Source: Strigamia acuminata (lineage: Eukaryota; Arthropoda; Chilopoda; Geophilomorpha; Linotaeniidae). Taken from it: a DNA stretch of 64,000 nucleotides. Made by a program: the position numbers and the translations under genes. Below the pieces are notes generated by a model. That model made no database searches, was not told the origin of the DNA, and worked only from the letters and a program-made list of their open reading frames with translations. This document shows, one piece after another, positions 29,915 through 40,194 of this stretch (the stretch's first letter is position 1; the number at the start of each line of letters is the position of its first letter). The stretch lies in the NCBI GenBank assembly GCA_949358305.1, contig OX442314.1, forward strand, positions 28,071,118 through 28,135,117, in the 5' to 3' direction.

Positions 29915-30262
29915 TCACAAAATAAAATTTCACATTTGTGATATATACGGTAGGTCACAAACCACTCATTACAATTCTCAGAAATCTCATGAATTATTTA
30001 AAATACAGAGTAATAATTACTTGTCAACTTTCACAAAATAAAATTTTACATTTGCGATATATACGGTAAGTCACGAACTACTCATTACAATTCTCAGAAA
30101 TCTCATGAATTATTTAAAATACAGAGTAATAATTACTTGTCAACTTTCACAAAATGAAATTTTACATTTGCGATATATACGGTAAGTCACGAACTACTCA
30201 TTACAATTCTCAGAAATCTCATGAATTATTTAAAATACAGAGTAGTAATTACTTGTCAACTT
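29915..30262. repeat. 116-bp tandem repeat, three copies
   Basis: Copies begin TTTCACAAAATAAAATTT at about 29915, 30031 and 30147 (period 116). Each contains GATATATACGGTA(A/G)GTCAC and CTCATTACAATTCTCAGAAA. The same block occurs once or twice, diverged, at 22140-22310. Confidence 0.85.
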
Positions 30263-30612
30263 TCACAAATCATCAATATACCTGCAATGCGGTGTTTTTG
30301 AGTGGATCAAGTGCCACGTTTTCACCTGACTGGACTTTAAAACCGTACGTATTTTTTCGTGTCTTTATTAAATTCAATACGTGCTTATTGGAGAGTTATT
30401 CAATCATATTCGAGTTTTGCAAATCCGGATCAAATCGCAGTAAAAATGCACTGGATTTGCAAAATAACATTTAAATTTATGCGAATGCCACTCTCTCAAT
30501 ACTACCAACAGTCAGAATTTCAACAAAGTATGCAATTATCACATGGTTTTAAATTCTGTTTATTACCTAACGAAAGACGTCAGTTGTAATATTTGTGGAT
30601 TGCTGTGACAAC
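30263..30612. repeat. Interspersed or duplicated repeat, copy 2
   Basis: Matches 22320-22680: ATCAATATACCTGCAATGCGG, GAGTTTTGCAAATCCGGAT and GAAAGACGTCAGTTGTA. Supports a segmental duplication that also carries the IR 5' region. Confidence 0.65.
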
Positions 30613-30696
30613 CGAAGTTACGACATTTGTCCAAACTCCGAATGCACAGGAATGTGTTTTGGAAGGTTTCTGAATAAACCCATCAGAAGGGTACCC

Positions 30697-31140
30697 GTTC
30701 CAACGGCGAATCACCTAATGGCGAATTTTGAAAATTCGCCATTGGAAAGGTATTTTGACGTTCCAATGGCGAATCTGGGCAAATTCGCCATTGGAAACGT
30801 GTGTATTGAAATTCGCCATTGGAAACGTTATTTGCGTTTCCAATGGCGAATCTGTGGGCGTCATCTACCGCGACTCCCAATTCCTAAGAAGGGCTAACCC
30901 CCCGCGAACCTAACCTTACTGGTTTTTTTATCCAAAACCTTTTTTTTGCGTCGGCTTGTCGCGGCAGATTCATGTCGCGCTCCTGTGGCTAATTTCTACT
31001 AATTCGCCATTAGAAAGGTCCAAATACGTTCCCAATGGCGAATTGGGAGAAATTTGCCATTGGGACTGCTTTTGGACAGAATAAGGTCGAAATTCGCCAT
31101 TCGTCCGAATGGCCAGATTCGCCCTTAGATGATTCGCCGT
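30697..31140. repeat. Cluster of inverted GGCGAATT/AATTCGCC repeats
   Basis: About a dozen copies of (A)ATTCGCCATTGGAA in both orientations build strong hairpins: a 13-bp stem at 30717-30743; CCAATGGCGAAT with ATTCGCCATTGG at about 30763-30796; and a 17-bp perfect stem at 30811-30827 with 30835-30851 around loop TTATTTG. Diverged copies continue at 31000-31140. No ORF; a foldback-type repeat is likely. Confidence 0.8.
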
Positions 31141-32035
31141 TGGAACGGCACCCCCATCAGAACCAGCGGTGTAGCGTGGGTTGCCAGCAACCAGAGCAAA
31201 ATTAGTATTGTGCTTCCCTACCCAGTCAGTATTCCCTTCCACTTTGGCAGAAGAGGCGTCCCCTTAGGACTCTGATTTTCATGGGTCCCAAATTCTAAAA
31301 ATAAAAGTTTAAGCAACTACAAAGGGGCACAGTCCATACTGTGCCGCAACGTAGAACTACGAGTACCTCCGGAGTGAGATAAATTAATGTTTGGTTTGTT
31401 TATTTAGATGAGGTAGTTCGAGTTGAGACTGAGGTTATGTTGTTGTTTATATTTGCTGTGAGTATTGGTTTGTGTTGTGTATTTAAAACTACTTAATTGT
31501 TTATTATACAATGTTTGATGGCTTGTATCCAAATGTCTTGTTTGCTAGTAGTTACTAACATAAACCTCGTTCGGTGTGGCAAAGTAAATGGATTTCAGGC
31601 ACAAGTGACGACATTCGTGCAGGATGTTAAGTAAATCAACTCGCGCATTGTTTTACATTGATCAATTGACGAGACACTTTTTGGCGCCAAGCAGAGGATG
31701 CGAGCGCACTCTCCTTTAGATAAGACGCTTTACTTTGGCAAAGCCGTGACTTTCACTTTTTCCCCCAAAAAAACTACACACAAAAATAAATAAAAACAAT
31801 AAAATATAAACAAAACCGTGCTAAAAACATCAAAAATAATTTAAAACGTCCTAAGAAATGTCGAAAATGATTAAAATCGCGTAAAAATGTGTTTTTGATC
31901 AATTTTGAACTTCTTGGATCAAATCTCGTTTTTGATCTCGGTCTCGTACGAGATCTCGTCTCGGGACGAGTGCATCTCGTCTCGGAAATACGAGATTTTG
32001 AAATGGCCGTGAATCTGAAAGTTGGGATTATTCGA
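31141..32035. other. No gene seen
   Basis: Low-complexity AT-rich sequence; a (TCTCGT)-rich patch at 31925-31995 and a poly-A/T rich stretch near 31760-31880. Confidence 0.5.
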
Positions 32036-32175
32036 ATCAGATGGGATTATTCAAATGAAATGGGATTATTCAAATGAAATGGGATTATTCTACCCAGAGT
32101 GGAATTATTCTACCCAGAGTGGAATTATTCTACCCAGAGTGGAATTATTCTACCCAGAGTGGAATTATTCTAACC
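32036..32175. repeat. 20-bp minisatellite (TGGAATTATTCTACCCAGAG)n
   Basis: Two or three units of GGGATTATTCAAATGAAAT are followed by four to five near-identical units of TGGAATTATTCTACCCAGAG. Confidence 0.9.
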
Positions 32176-33039
32176 AAGTGGGATTATTGGAACCAAATGA
32201 AATTGAACCAAATGAAAAATAACAAACCAAATCAAACCAAAGCAAACTAAATCAAAGAAAATTGTGGCTGGTATGGGTTGCTGTGTTAATGCAAACTAAA
32301 TGTTCTTCAGCAATTAATTTGTGTATATACCAAATCAGGTACCGCCGATCTTATTAATTGTCGTTAGTGTGGTACGTAGATCATGCTGGTAGTACATATC
32401 GTCATTAATTAATGTGGTAATTATAAGTCAAACACACGTTACATTGATACGTGACCAACAACATGCTGACCAATTTTATTTTTGTAATATATTCCAAAGC
32501 TTAGAATTTGAGATACGGTGGTTTTAGTGATTTTGAGTTGAATTTTTGATATTTTTTTTAGATATAGCTGTTGCAGTGTCCTGGACGTGATCTGGATAAA
32601 TTGGTAGATCACAACAGAGAACAAGCCCACGTGCCACTTATTTTAGTTACTTTAACTATCGCGTGTCAAATCTAATAAGAAAATGGATTTTACATTCTTA
32701 ATCTCAGAGCGTCACGACATATTTGGCACATATTGTATCGAATGCCGATACATGTAAAAGGTAAACAAGTTGACTTGGCAACAATTTCTAAAGCCAACAA
32801 CAACCGAACAATAACAAACTCAGTCTAAGGAAGGCATTCAAATCTTGTGGTCATGAAGTTCTCCTTCTGATGTCAAATAAATACCACTAATCAGTCTGGC
32901 ATCTTAATGTGACTAGCATTAGATGAAGTTTGATCGTGTTCAGGCTATTGAAGGATATAACACAACCGTCATAGCAAGACAACAGAAACAAAAAACGGAG
33001 TAGAATATTTTGGTATTCGCTACACTTCTCTGTTGCAGG
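32176..33039. other. Upstream region of the second IR copy
   Basis: From about 32640 this matches 23120-23546 upstream of the first IR copy (AATGGATTTTA, CTCAGAGCGTCAC, GCATTCAAATCTTGTGGTCATG, CCACTAATCAGTC, TTTGATCGTGTT). It is therefore part of the duplication and probably includes the promoter and 5' UTR. 32176-32640 has no recognisable feature. Confidence 0.6.
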
Positions 33040-33523
33040 ATGAACATTCTGGTAATGTTTTTCTTTTACCTGTTATCTGGATGCATAAACATTTCAAAAA
33101 GCAATCGCTCGACAGGTATGCTTTACTACAAAATTCTGAATTGTTAATAGCAGCAAGTTAAAGTAGACGTACATTTTTATCTTTTCTTTAAGCATTGGAA
33201 GATAATTTTCCAGAAAAAGTTTCCTTTTCTGACTGTAATAAGCAACTCAATTTTCAACTATCTAATATTGTACAAATCATGAATTCAAGACAAATACTCA
33301 TCATTTATCAGGATGATTATTGTTGATAAATCATACATTTAATTCTTTCTTATATTTCTAAAACCATTTTTTAATTGCAGTACCAAACTGTTTGTCCAAA
33401 TTAATCCATTTCAATTGGATTGGAAAAATTCAAATATCAGCACAACGATTCACCAATACATCGCTAGATTTCATTTATACTCCCGTTCAAATGATACTGA
33501 TTTGGATAGACAATTCTGAGCAG
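33040..33523 (+). pseudogene. Second IR copy, first three exons only
   Basis: Exons 33040-33115 (76 nt), 33193-33321 (129 nt) and 33381-33523 (143 nt) have exactly the lengths of the first three exons of the upstream gene, with conserved donors (GTATGC, GTTGAT, GTAAAG), acceptors and open frames. The signal peptide is MNILVMFFFYLLSGCIN. Similarity to copy 1 stops about 20-30 bp into intron 3 (about 33545), where a candidate LTR begins; no later exon is found up to 38300. It is therefore a truncated or interrupted copy. The residues are diverged enough to show an old duplication. Confidence 0.8.
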
Positions 33524-33554
33524 GTAAAGACGATCTAATCATGCTCTTATACCT

Positions 33555-34094
33555 TGTTCGCACCAGACAGTTTGGGCTAGCCTAAAGTTTGTGACCGTCA
33601 GGCCACCTGGGTGACCTGCGGCACTGCCACACACCACCACACGGCCCCAAAGGTCAACCCCTCTGTGGGTGATTGACCTAGCCCGGGGACGAGGGAGTGG
33701 AGTGGTGTGGTGAGGAGGGAGTGGAGTGAGAGAGGAGAGTTGAGTGTTGGACACGGCCTGAGAAGGACGTGTCTGCAACAGCTCCCAGAGAGGAGAAGTA
33801 GTCATCGAGAGGGACGAGAAGTGTCCCAGGTTGAACCCCACACTCCTCACCATTCACCACGTTGATCCTCAGTGCTATGGTGGAGTCCGTAGTGCAGCCT
33901 CCATGAGCGGATACGCGGGTCGCAGGTAAGCGCGACATGAATGTTAAGTCGAACCGACCTCGTCACACATTGGACTTCTGCCCAGTGTGTGACGGGTCGG
34001 TTGCCGGTGCGGCGCGCCTTCGTGGCGCCCCTGCAACGGGTATTATTACGTGAAGTATGCGTCCCTACCCAGTGTTATTAGTCCCCTAGTTACA
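33555..34094 (+). repeat. Candidate 5' LTR (element J)
   Basis: TGTTCGCACC...CTAGTTACA, about 540 bp with TG...CA ends, starting where IR similarity stops. It is followed by TTGGCGAGACCATACC, which has the TGGCG form common in gypsy-type primer-binding sites. No second LTR is in the window, so this is tentative. Confidence 0.4.
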
Positions 34095-36105
34095 TTGGCG
34101 AGACCATACCAGTCACAATTGAGGGCCCTGTCCGAGATCTGAACTTGGAAAGTTTTTTTTTTGATCTGCCATTTTGTTTTGCTTTGTGCTCAACCCTTTG
34201 TTACATTGTGGTTAGCTTTTTGTCTCAATTTTATCGTTGTCACGTATTGTTTTACTATTTGTTTCAGGTCTTGCCGCATTTTGCTTTATTTTTTGGCGGG
34301 GGTCAATTGTATTGTTTTTCATTTTTCTTTGTTTTGGACTTGGGTTAATTGCTTTTTTATGACCGGAATTGAAGGGGTGTTCTGTTTACCACTTTGGGTC
34401 CTGGTGGGTTTAGTTGTGGGAGGCGGGGTGCTTTTTCATTTGAAGGTTGTTAAATTGTATTTTTCTCAGTGCTGGTGTGGTTGGGGCTCTGAAATTAATT
34501 TTTTCAGACGCACTGCAACCAACCAAAACATTGTGATATGTGTTTCTCTAATTGGCTTTGGGAGATTTGCTCACCCCTCGGTCAGTCACAGGGGTGCATG
34601 GCATGGTGTCTTATCTTTTGTGTTTTTCTCCCCTTGTACTGACTTGACCTCGCAGTGCTTTTGTCTTTATTTTTCAATTGCACTGTGTGTCTATTTTGGT
34701 GCCGGGTTGGGAAACATTTGTTTTTCTTCTGCCACATTTTTCCCTTGGTTTGAGCTGGGTATTGCTTGAATTTTTGGGGGATGTGTGCAATTTTCTTTTA
34801 TTTTATGGTAATTTTTCTTTTTGTTGGTCTGGCTAGGATTTGATTGACTTGTTTTTTTTTTTGCTTGTTCTAATTGAGGTCCGCTTTACAATGACAGTAG
34901 CCGACCAACACATTAGTCTAATGCCATTTTTATTTTTATTTTTTAGGTATGTTTTGTTTATGTGCTTGGTTTTGGCTTGAGTCAACCTGGATGTTTCCTT
35001 TAATCGTCTTGGGGCGACAATGGCCAACCAACACATGAGCTTGATACCATTTTTTATTATTTTATAATTTTTCATTTCTTGGTGTGCAACCTATACGGGG
35101 AGGAACCAGTTGGGGGTGCTCAGTTTTTGTGGTTTGGGGTGTTGGAATAGATCTGTTTCATCATCTCAAGGGCAATTGAGAGTGGCTGTTGAGTGTCTTA
35201 GAGGGTCGGCACCACACCGGACAATTGGTGGATTTGGTTCCTTGATTTCTCTCTCAGGGTCGGGCGATTTGGTGCTTTTTCCGAGTGTGTTCTTTTGGCG
35301 GGAAATGTAATTGTGGTGTTGTTGTGGTGGGCAGGCATGCTGCTGGAGTCCCGTAAGACCCAGTTCAGCCCTGTGCATGTCCGGACAACAATGAACTATG
35401 TTTGGTACAAACTAGGGGAGCTCTGTTCATTACTGGCCAGAGGTACATTCCTGGTTTCAGCGGTTTGAGTAATCTTTTGAATCACAGGCGCACGTACTTC
35501 CTTGGAGCACACGGAGACTGGGTTTCCAACCCTGTCCCGGGCACTGGTGGAAGCAGTTTGGCATGATTTTGGCTTTTTTGTGTTTTTGTGGCCACTTATG
35601 GCACATTTTTGTCAATTTCACTGCCGTTCTGTCGAAATTGGGTCTCGGATAGCGGGGAAGGCGGCCCTTGCAGGGGACTGCTTGGGTGTCGAGCCTAACG
35701 GTGTTTGCCCTCGGACCGCGCGTGGGATGTTTGCAAACACAAATTGGGTGGCTAACGGCTTTGAAAAGAGACTGTGAATCCAGCCCAACATCTTTTTTTT
35801 AATCTTTGTTTTCAATGTGCTGTGTGTGGATCATTTTGTGATACACGCCACATTTTTCTCCAAACCTTTCTCTTATACTATTTCTACTCTATTTTCATAT
35901 CCGGATTAGATTGGGAAGTGACGCCACTGGGGATCGGACCTAACTTTCCCTGGCATTGGACCGTGTCCGAACGCTGTCTGCCCGGTCTAGTCCAGATTCA
36001 GTCGCCAATTTCTCTTCACTCTTTGTCTGAAGTGACTGAGTCGATTTTTGCCTCATCAGGGTTATCGCAACCTTGATGGTGTTTTGGGTGTGAATTTGGT
36101 GCTTG
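34095..36105 (+). other. Long T/G-rich non-coding tract downstream of candidate LTR J
   Basis: About 2 kb with strong strand asymmetry: T and G dominate on this strand and C and A are scarce, especially 34140-35100. Hydrophobic ORFs here (such as 34161-34769) follow from the composition and begin without a credible ATG. CACTGGGGATCGGACC near 35928 could be another primer-binding-like site. I recognise no protein motif. Confidence 0.4.
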
Positions 36106-36369
36106 AGCTAGCTATGCCAAAGGAAGCCTAAAATACGCAATTTTAGCGTTTTCAGCAGGGGTTAAAACTGGTGGCAGACGTATACACCAGCACAAAGGAA
36201 AACGTACGACCTTAGCATCGAAGCTGTGGGGCGCGATGAGAAAATGCCACGAAAAAACGATATACGCAGTTTTTTCTACTTGGTTCTGGCGCGAATAATT
36301 TAGAACACGAAGGGAAAGACGAACCATGCATTGTGTTTGTTAGTTTGGGAGTGTCAGTAAACTTCCAGT

Positions 36370-36602
36370 CGCCCATTTCTATCTTCTGGGGCGTGGATAA
36401 ATGCCGGAAAGGTGTTCGCCAGTTTCTATCTTCTGGGGCGTGGATAAGTACCAGAAAGGTGTTCGCTAATTTTTTATTTTTTGGGGCGTGGATTAAAAAT
36501 ACCAAAAAGTGTTCGCTAATTTTTTATTTTGGGGCGTGGATTAAAAATACCAAAGTTTATATTTTATAAGTTTAAGTTTAAGTTTAAGTTTAAGTTTATA
36601 TT
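36370..36602. repeat. Diverged tandem repeat with GGGGCGTGGAT units plus (AAGTTT)n
   Basis: About four copies of a 50-57 bp unit (TTCTGGGGCGTGGATAA...AAAGGTGTTCGC) degenerate toward the right, then TTAAGTTTAAGTTTAAGTTT at 36568-36600. Confidence 0.8.
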
Positions 36603-36693
36603 TTGGGGCGCAGAGAAGAGCCAAAATTTGTTGTTTTTATTGTTGTTCAATAATTAAACTATCTCGTAATAATTTATTATGTTTTATTCTTTA

Positions 36694-38313
36694 CTAGTGG
36701 AAAGCATAGGTTTGGAAACATCAATAATTCCAAAAAATATTTTTTCTTTCACCTTTGTTGTGTGGAAATAAATGATTGACAAATATGACGAGTTACTACA
36801 CATTGTTGCCCTTTTATTCAGCTTCAAAACAAAGTGTTTGAACTTAAAAAAAAATAAAAAATGACAGAGATATGATGATTTTTCTTCATCTGTTCCGAAG
36901 CAAAAATATGGAAATATGTGTTCCCTGTTGCAAAAGTTTAGAAACTTGACGATTACACATGATTTAGAAGCATTTACACAGTCAAATCAGATAACTAATC
37001 ACGTGATTGCAACATAAAATCACTTAAGATCAAACATGGTGTTAAGTGCGGATGAAAAACAAATTTTAGTGAACATGCGAGCTAAGAAGAAAACTCGTGA
37101 CTGAAATTGCTACCTTTTTGAAGATGTCCCCATCATGCATCAACAAATGCTTGTAAATGTGTAAAAGAAGATGGTGGAAAGGTCAAATCGGCTAGAAAAC
37201 GTTCTGGAAGACCCCTAAAATCTACAGAATGCAAGATTCAGATCCTCAAAACACTTGTCAGGAATCAACCAAAGCTCTCTGCCAATGAATAACACATTAA
37301 ATGGCAACTTGAACCAGGTATAACAGTCCCAAAAGACATTGTTCTATGGAAACTTAAAAGTATGGGCTACAGATCTGAATTTCCAGGATGCAAATCATAC
37401 ATGAACAACAAACAAATCCGTAAGTGGCATGCACGAGCCACGGAAATGTGGAATTCGGTTATTTTCTTCGATAATTTTAAGTCCTACTTGTCATTTGGGG
37501 ATCAGGGAGTCCATGTTTAACGATGAAAAGGCAAAGAAAATAATCCAAAATGTCCGAACACTGCTGTGAAGTACCCCCTCAGCCTAATGATCTGTGTTTG
37601 CATATCCTCCAATGGCCCAGGACAGTTAACATTCATAGAAGGAACAGTGAATGCTGGGAAATATTAACAGATTCTCAAGGAAAGTCTATTGCCATCAAAG
37701 AGAGTTTTATTTGGGCCAACAAGTAACCTTCATGCAAGATGTAGCACCCTTTCATATGGCCAAGACCATAATGAAATGGTTTTAAACAAAAAAAATCACT
37801 TTTACCTTGGTCAGGTAACTCACCAGATATGAATCCGATGGAAAATATTTAGCTGCTGATGAAGAAAGAATTAAGAGCTCACAAACCCAGAAATGAAAGC
37901 TGCAATAACACAAGCGTGGGAATCAATCACCCCAGAGGATGACAAAAACTGACATCATCAATGGCGAGAAGGATTACTGCAGTGATCAGGAGAAAGCGCC
38001 ATCCTACCAAATACTGAGGTAAAAGTCATTTATAATGGTGGTTTTAATTTTTTTACTTCAAGTTTCTAAACTTTTGCAACAGGGAACAAATATTTCCATA
38101 CTTTTGCTTCGGAACAGATGAAGAAAAATCATCATTTCTCTCTCATTTTTTATTTTTTTTTAAGTTCAAACACTTTGTTTTGAAGCTGAATAAAAGGGCA
38201 ACAATGTGTAGTAACTCGTCATATTTGTCAATCATTTATTTCCACACAACAAAGGTGGAAAAAAAAATATTTTTTGGAATCATTCATGTTTCCAAACTTA
38301 TGCTTTCCACTAG
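36694..38313 (+). mobile_element. Dead Tc1-like transposon with long TIRs
   Basis: 1620 bp between TA target duplications (36692-36693, 38314-38315). The TIRs are about 260 bp (36694-36955 and 38054-38313): CTAGTGGAAAGCATAGGTTTG pairs with CAAACTTATGCTTTCCACTAG, and GTTCCCTGTTGCAAAAGTTTAG with its complement at the inner ends. Between them, starting about 37036, a transposase-like reading can be followed in pieces across all three frames (VLSADEKQ, a CMQDVAPFH-like segment near 37735 that would hold the second Asp, NPMENI near 37835), but many stops and frameshifts destroy it. Long TIRs of this size occur in some Tc1 families. Confidence 0.8.
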
Positions 38314-38315
38314 TA

Positions 38316-38765
38316 GAGTACATTTTAAAACAGTAGCAGATTTGCATGACGCGGTCAGGGTATTGAACCATTGACCTCGCAGTTCTTCTGTTCAATCGAC
38401 TTTTAACCCTGAGAGCATGAACTCTGATGAAAGAACAGGATAACACCCACAGTGCATACCTTTTGTCTTCACCAGATGCTTCATTGCCAAATTACTAAAA
38501 AAAGCCTTGTAGATCTTTGAAGCACCGTAAAGGCGCCCGAAGGTCCAACACATGGCCGGTGGTTGGACATTCCATCTGAAGGGGAGCTGGAACCTTTTTG
38601 CAAATTACGGTTGACCTAGTTGTAGGCGGCAGTGATTGGTTAAGGTGACCCTGACGTTTGTTTGTTTATAGGAAGTGGAGAAGTTTTCGAATAATTCCCC
38701 ACTCCTAGCTTGTGCGTGGTCTTGACCACACTCACAGGATACCACTGACAAGAATCGGAAAAAGA
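38316..38765 (+). other. Flank and leader before the gypsy-like gag
   Basis: No gene is seen. A minus-strand segment with a B-box-like GGTTCAATACC (about 38360-38371) hints at a tRNA-derived fragment. The ATG of the next ORF is at 38766. Confidence 0.35.
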
Positions 38766-39457
38766 ATGGCAAGCACGGAACTTGATCCGACTTGGGCCAG
38801 AGAACTGGCCATTCTGTGCGACGTTTATCCATGCGAGGTGAAGACTCAGGGTGACGTCGTGAGAATCATTAAAAAATGTCAACGCGACAGGCGGCAGGCA
38901 GTGCTTGGCGCCGCCGCTGCCCGTAGCAGCGCGCGTTGGTCCAACTTTGCAGCGAAGCAGGCGCATAAAGCAGCCGCTCGCGCTCAGAAGGAAGTTACCG
39001 GAATGGTGGAAGCTTGGGCAAGATCCACCGCTTCACTCCGAAACGATTTTTCAAAACGCATCTTTGAGTTGTCCAGGAGAGCGGCTGTTACTCAAGCCGC
39101 TGCTCAGGACGACTCGGATGTCGAAGGTGAGCAGGAAGGAGCGCCAGATTTGATCGCGGGGAACGACGTGGTTGACCCCACCGAACTCTACAACCGGATC
39201 TCGCCCTTCCAAGCTCTAAGAACGACTGAAGCAGACGAAGGCGTCGTAACAGACGGCTCGTCGCCCGGTCAGGTATGTTTCGTCGGCTTAGCCGTTGGTG
39301 CGGTCTGGGATACAGTGAACGTGGCCGGACTGGGAAAGGATCTACCTCTTCCGTTCGTTGACATTCATTTTTCCGACCACAGCACGGTGGCTCTCATGGA
39401 TTCTGGTGCTTCTGGGCAGTATATGAGTAGTGCCGCGGCCGAGGAAGACGGACTAAC
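38766..39457 (+). pseudogene. Gypsy-like gag-protease locus (I), left part
   Basis: Open from ATG 38766 to the insertion of copia element D at 39457. The first about 130 residues are basic and Ala-rich (a QAHKAAARAQKE helix), gag-like but without a zinc knuckle. From about residue 198 it is a retropepsin: PFVDIHFSDHSTVALMDSGA with catalytic Asp212 in DSGA. The frame continues exactly at 46645 when the CTAAC duplication (39453-39457 and 46645-46649) is counted once. The protease active site is intact, unlike the downstream enzyme domains. Interrupted by D, it cannot now be expressed whole. Confidence 0.8.
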
Positions 39458-39985
39458 TGTAGACAGAGAATGCGCAAAATATCGGTTATCACCGATTGGA
39501 AGCGTGTTTGGAGCCGCGCTACACGCGCGGACGGCGGCGATACGATCCGTATCGCTTGCAAACAAAGTGCGCGACGTAAGGTCGCTTATACGCACTGTGG
39601 GCTGCTCTAAAGCAATGAATAGACCCAACACAATGTCAAAAATATATAAAACACTTTATAAAACGAAATATACATTACAAAACAGGTGGAAAATATCCAA
39701 GGAGCTGGAATCAAAGGATCGCGCCATCTTGGATTTATGGATACAGTGATAATGGCACCCTGGTGCCGGAAATTAACATTAGGTGTGAACAAATCATTGA
39801 ATTGGAGAACAAATCATAGTCTAAAAGGTACAGGAGTATGGAATTACATACGGGACAGCGCAAAAAGAATAGTAACATCGAAATCAATCAAATAATGACA
39901 AGAATACGCTGTATACCTAAACATAATGGGAAATCTAGGAAATAACGAATATATTCATCGATACAAATTGGTCTTTTGACCAACA
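39458..39985 (-). repeat. 3' LTR of element D
   Basis: 528 bp, identical by eye to 46117-46644. On the minus strand it starts TGTTGGTCAAAAGACC and ends TCTGTCTACA. Confidence 0.95.
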
Positions 39986-39998
39986 AATCCCCTCTTCG
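39986..39998 (-). other. Polypurine tract of element D
   Basis: Read on the minus strand, CGAAGAGGGGATT directly precedes the 3' LTR. Confidence 0.8.
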
Positions 39999-40194
39999 AT
40001 GGAAATATTTATCAGGGGACAAGATGAACGTAGACTGGAATTACAGTTGATAATTGACGAGAAAAGAAAATAATAAAGTCGAATCATCGGGCCGGGTACT
40101 GTCGTGGTTATCACTTAACTAAGCTCGGTATTCCCACAGAAACCCGATGATCCTCGAAACTGTGATAAACAAAAATAGGAATGTCACGGTCTGT

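Noticed and set aside
31925-31995. TCTCGT/ACGAGA-rich patch as an operator-like array
   Set aside because: Irregular spacing and low complexity; no gene nearby to regulate.
34161-34769. 202-codon hydrophobic ORF resembling a membrane protein
   Set aside because: It starts without an ATG and its Phe/Leu/Cys/Val richness follows from T/G-skewed DNA; no conserved motif.
38345-38425. Possible tRNA gene or SINE head on the minus strand (B-box-like GGTTCAATACC)
   Set aside because: The T-arm and acceptor stem do not pair properly and no clear A box is found; a chance match or an old SINE remnant at best.
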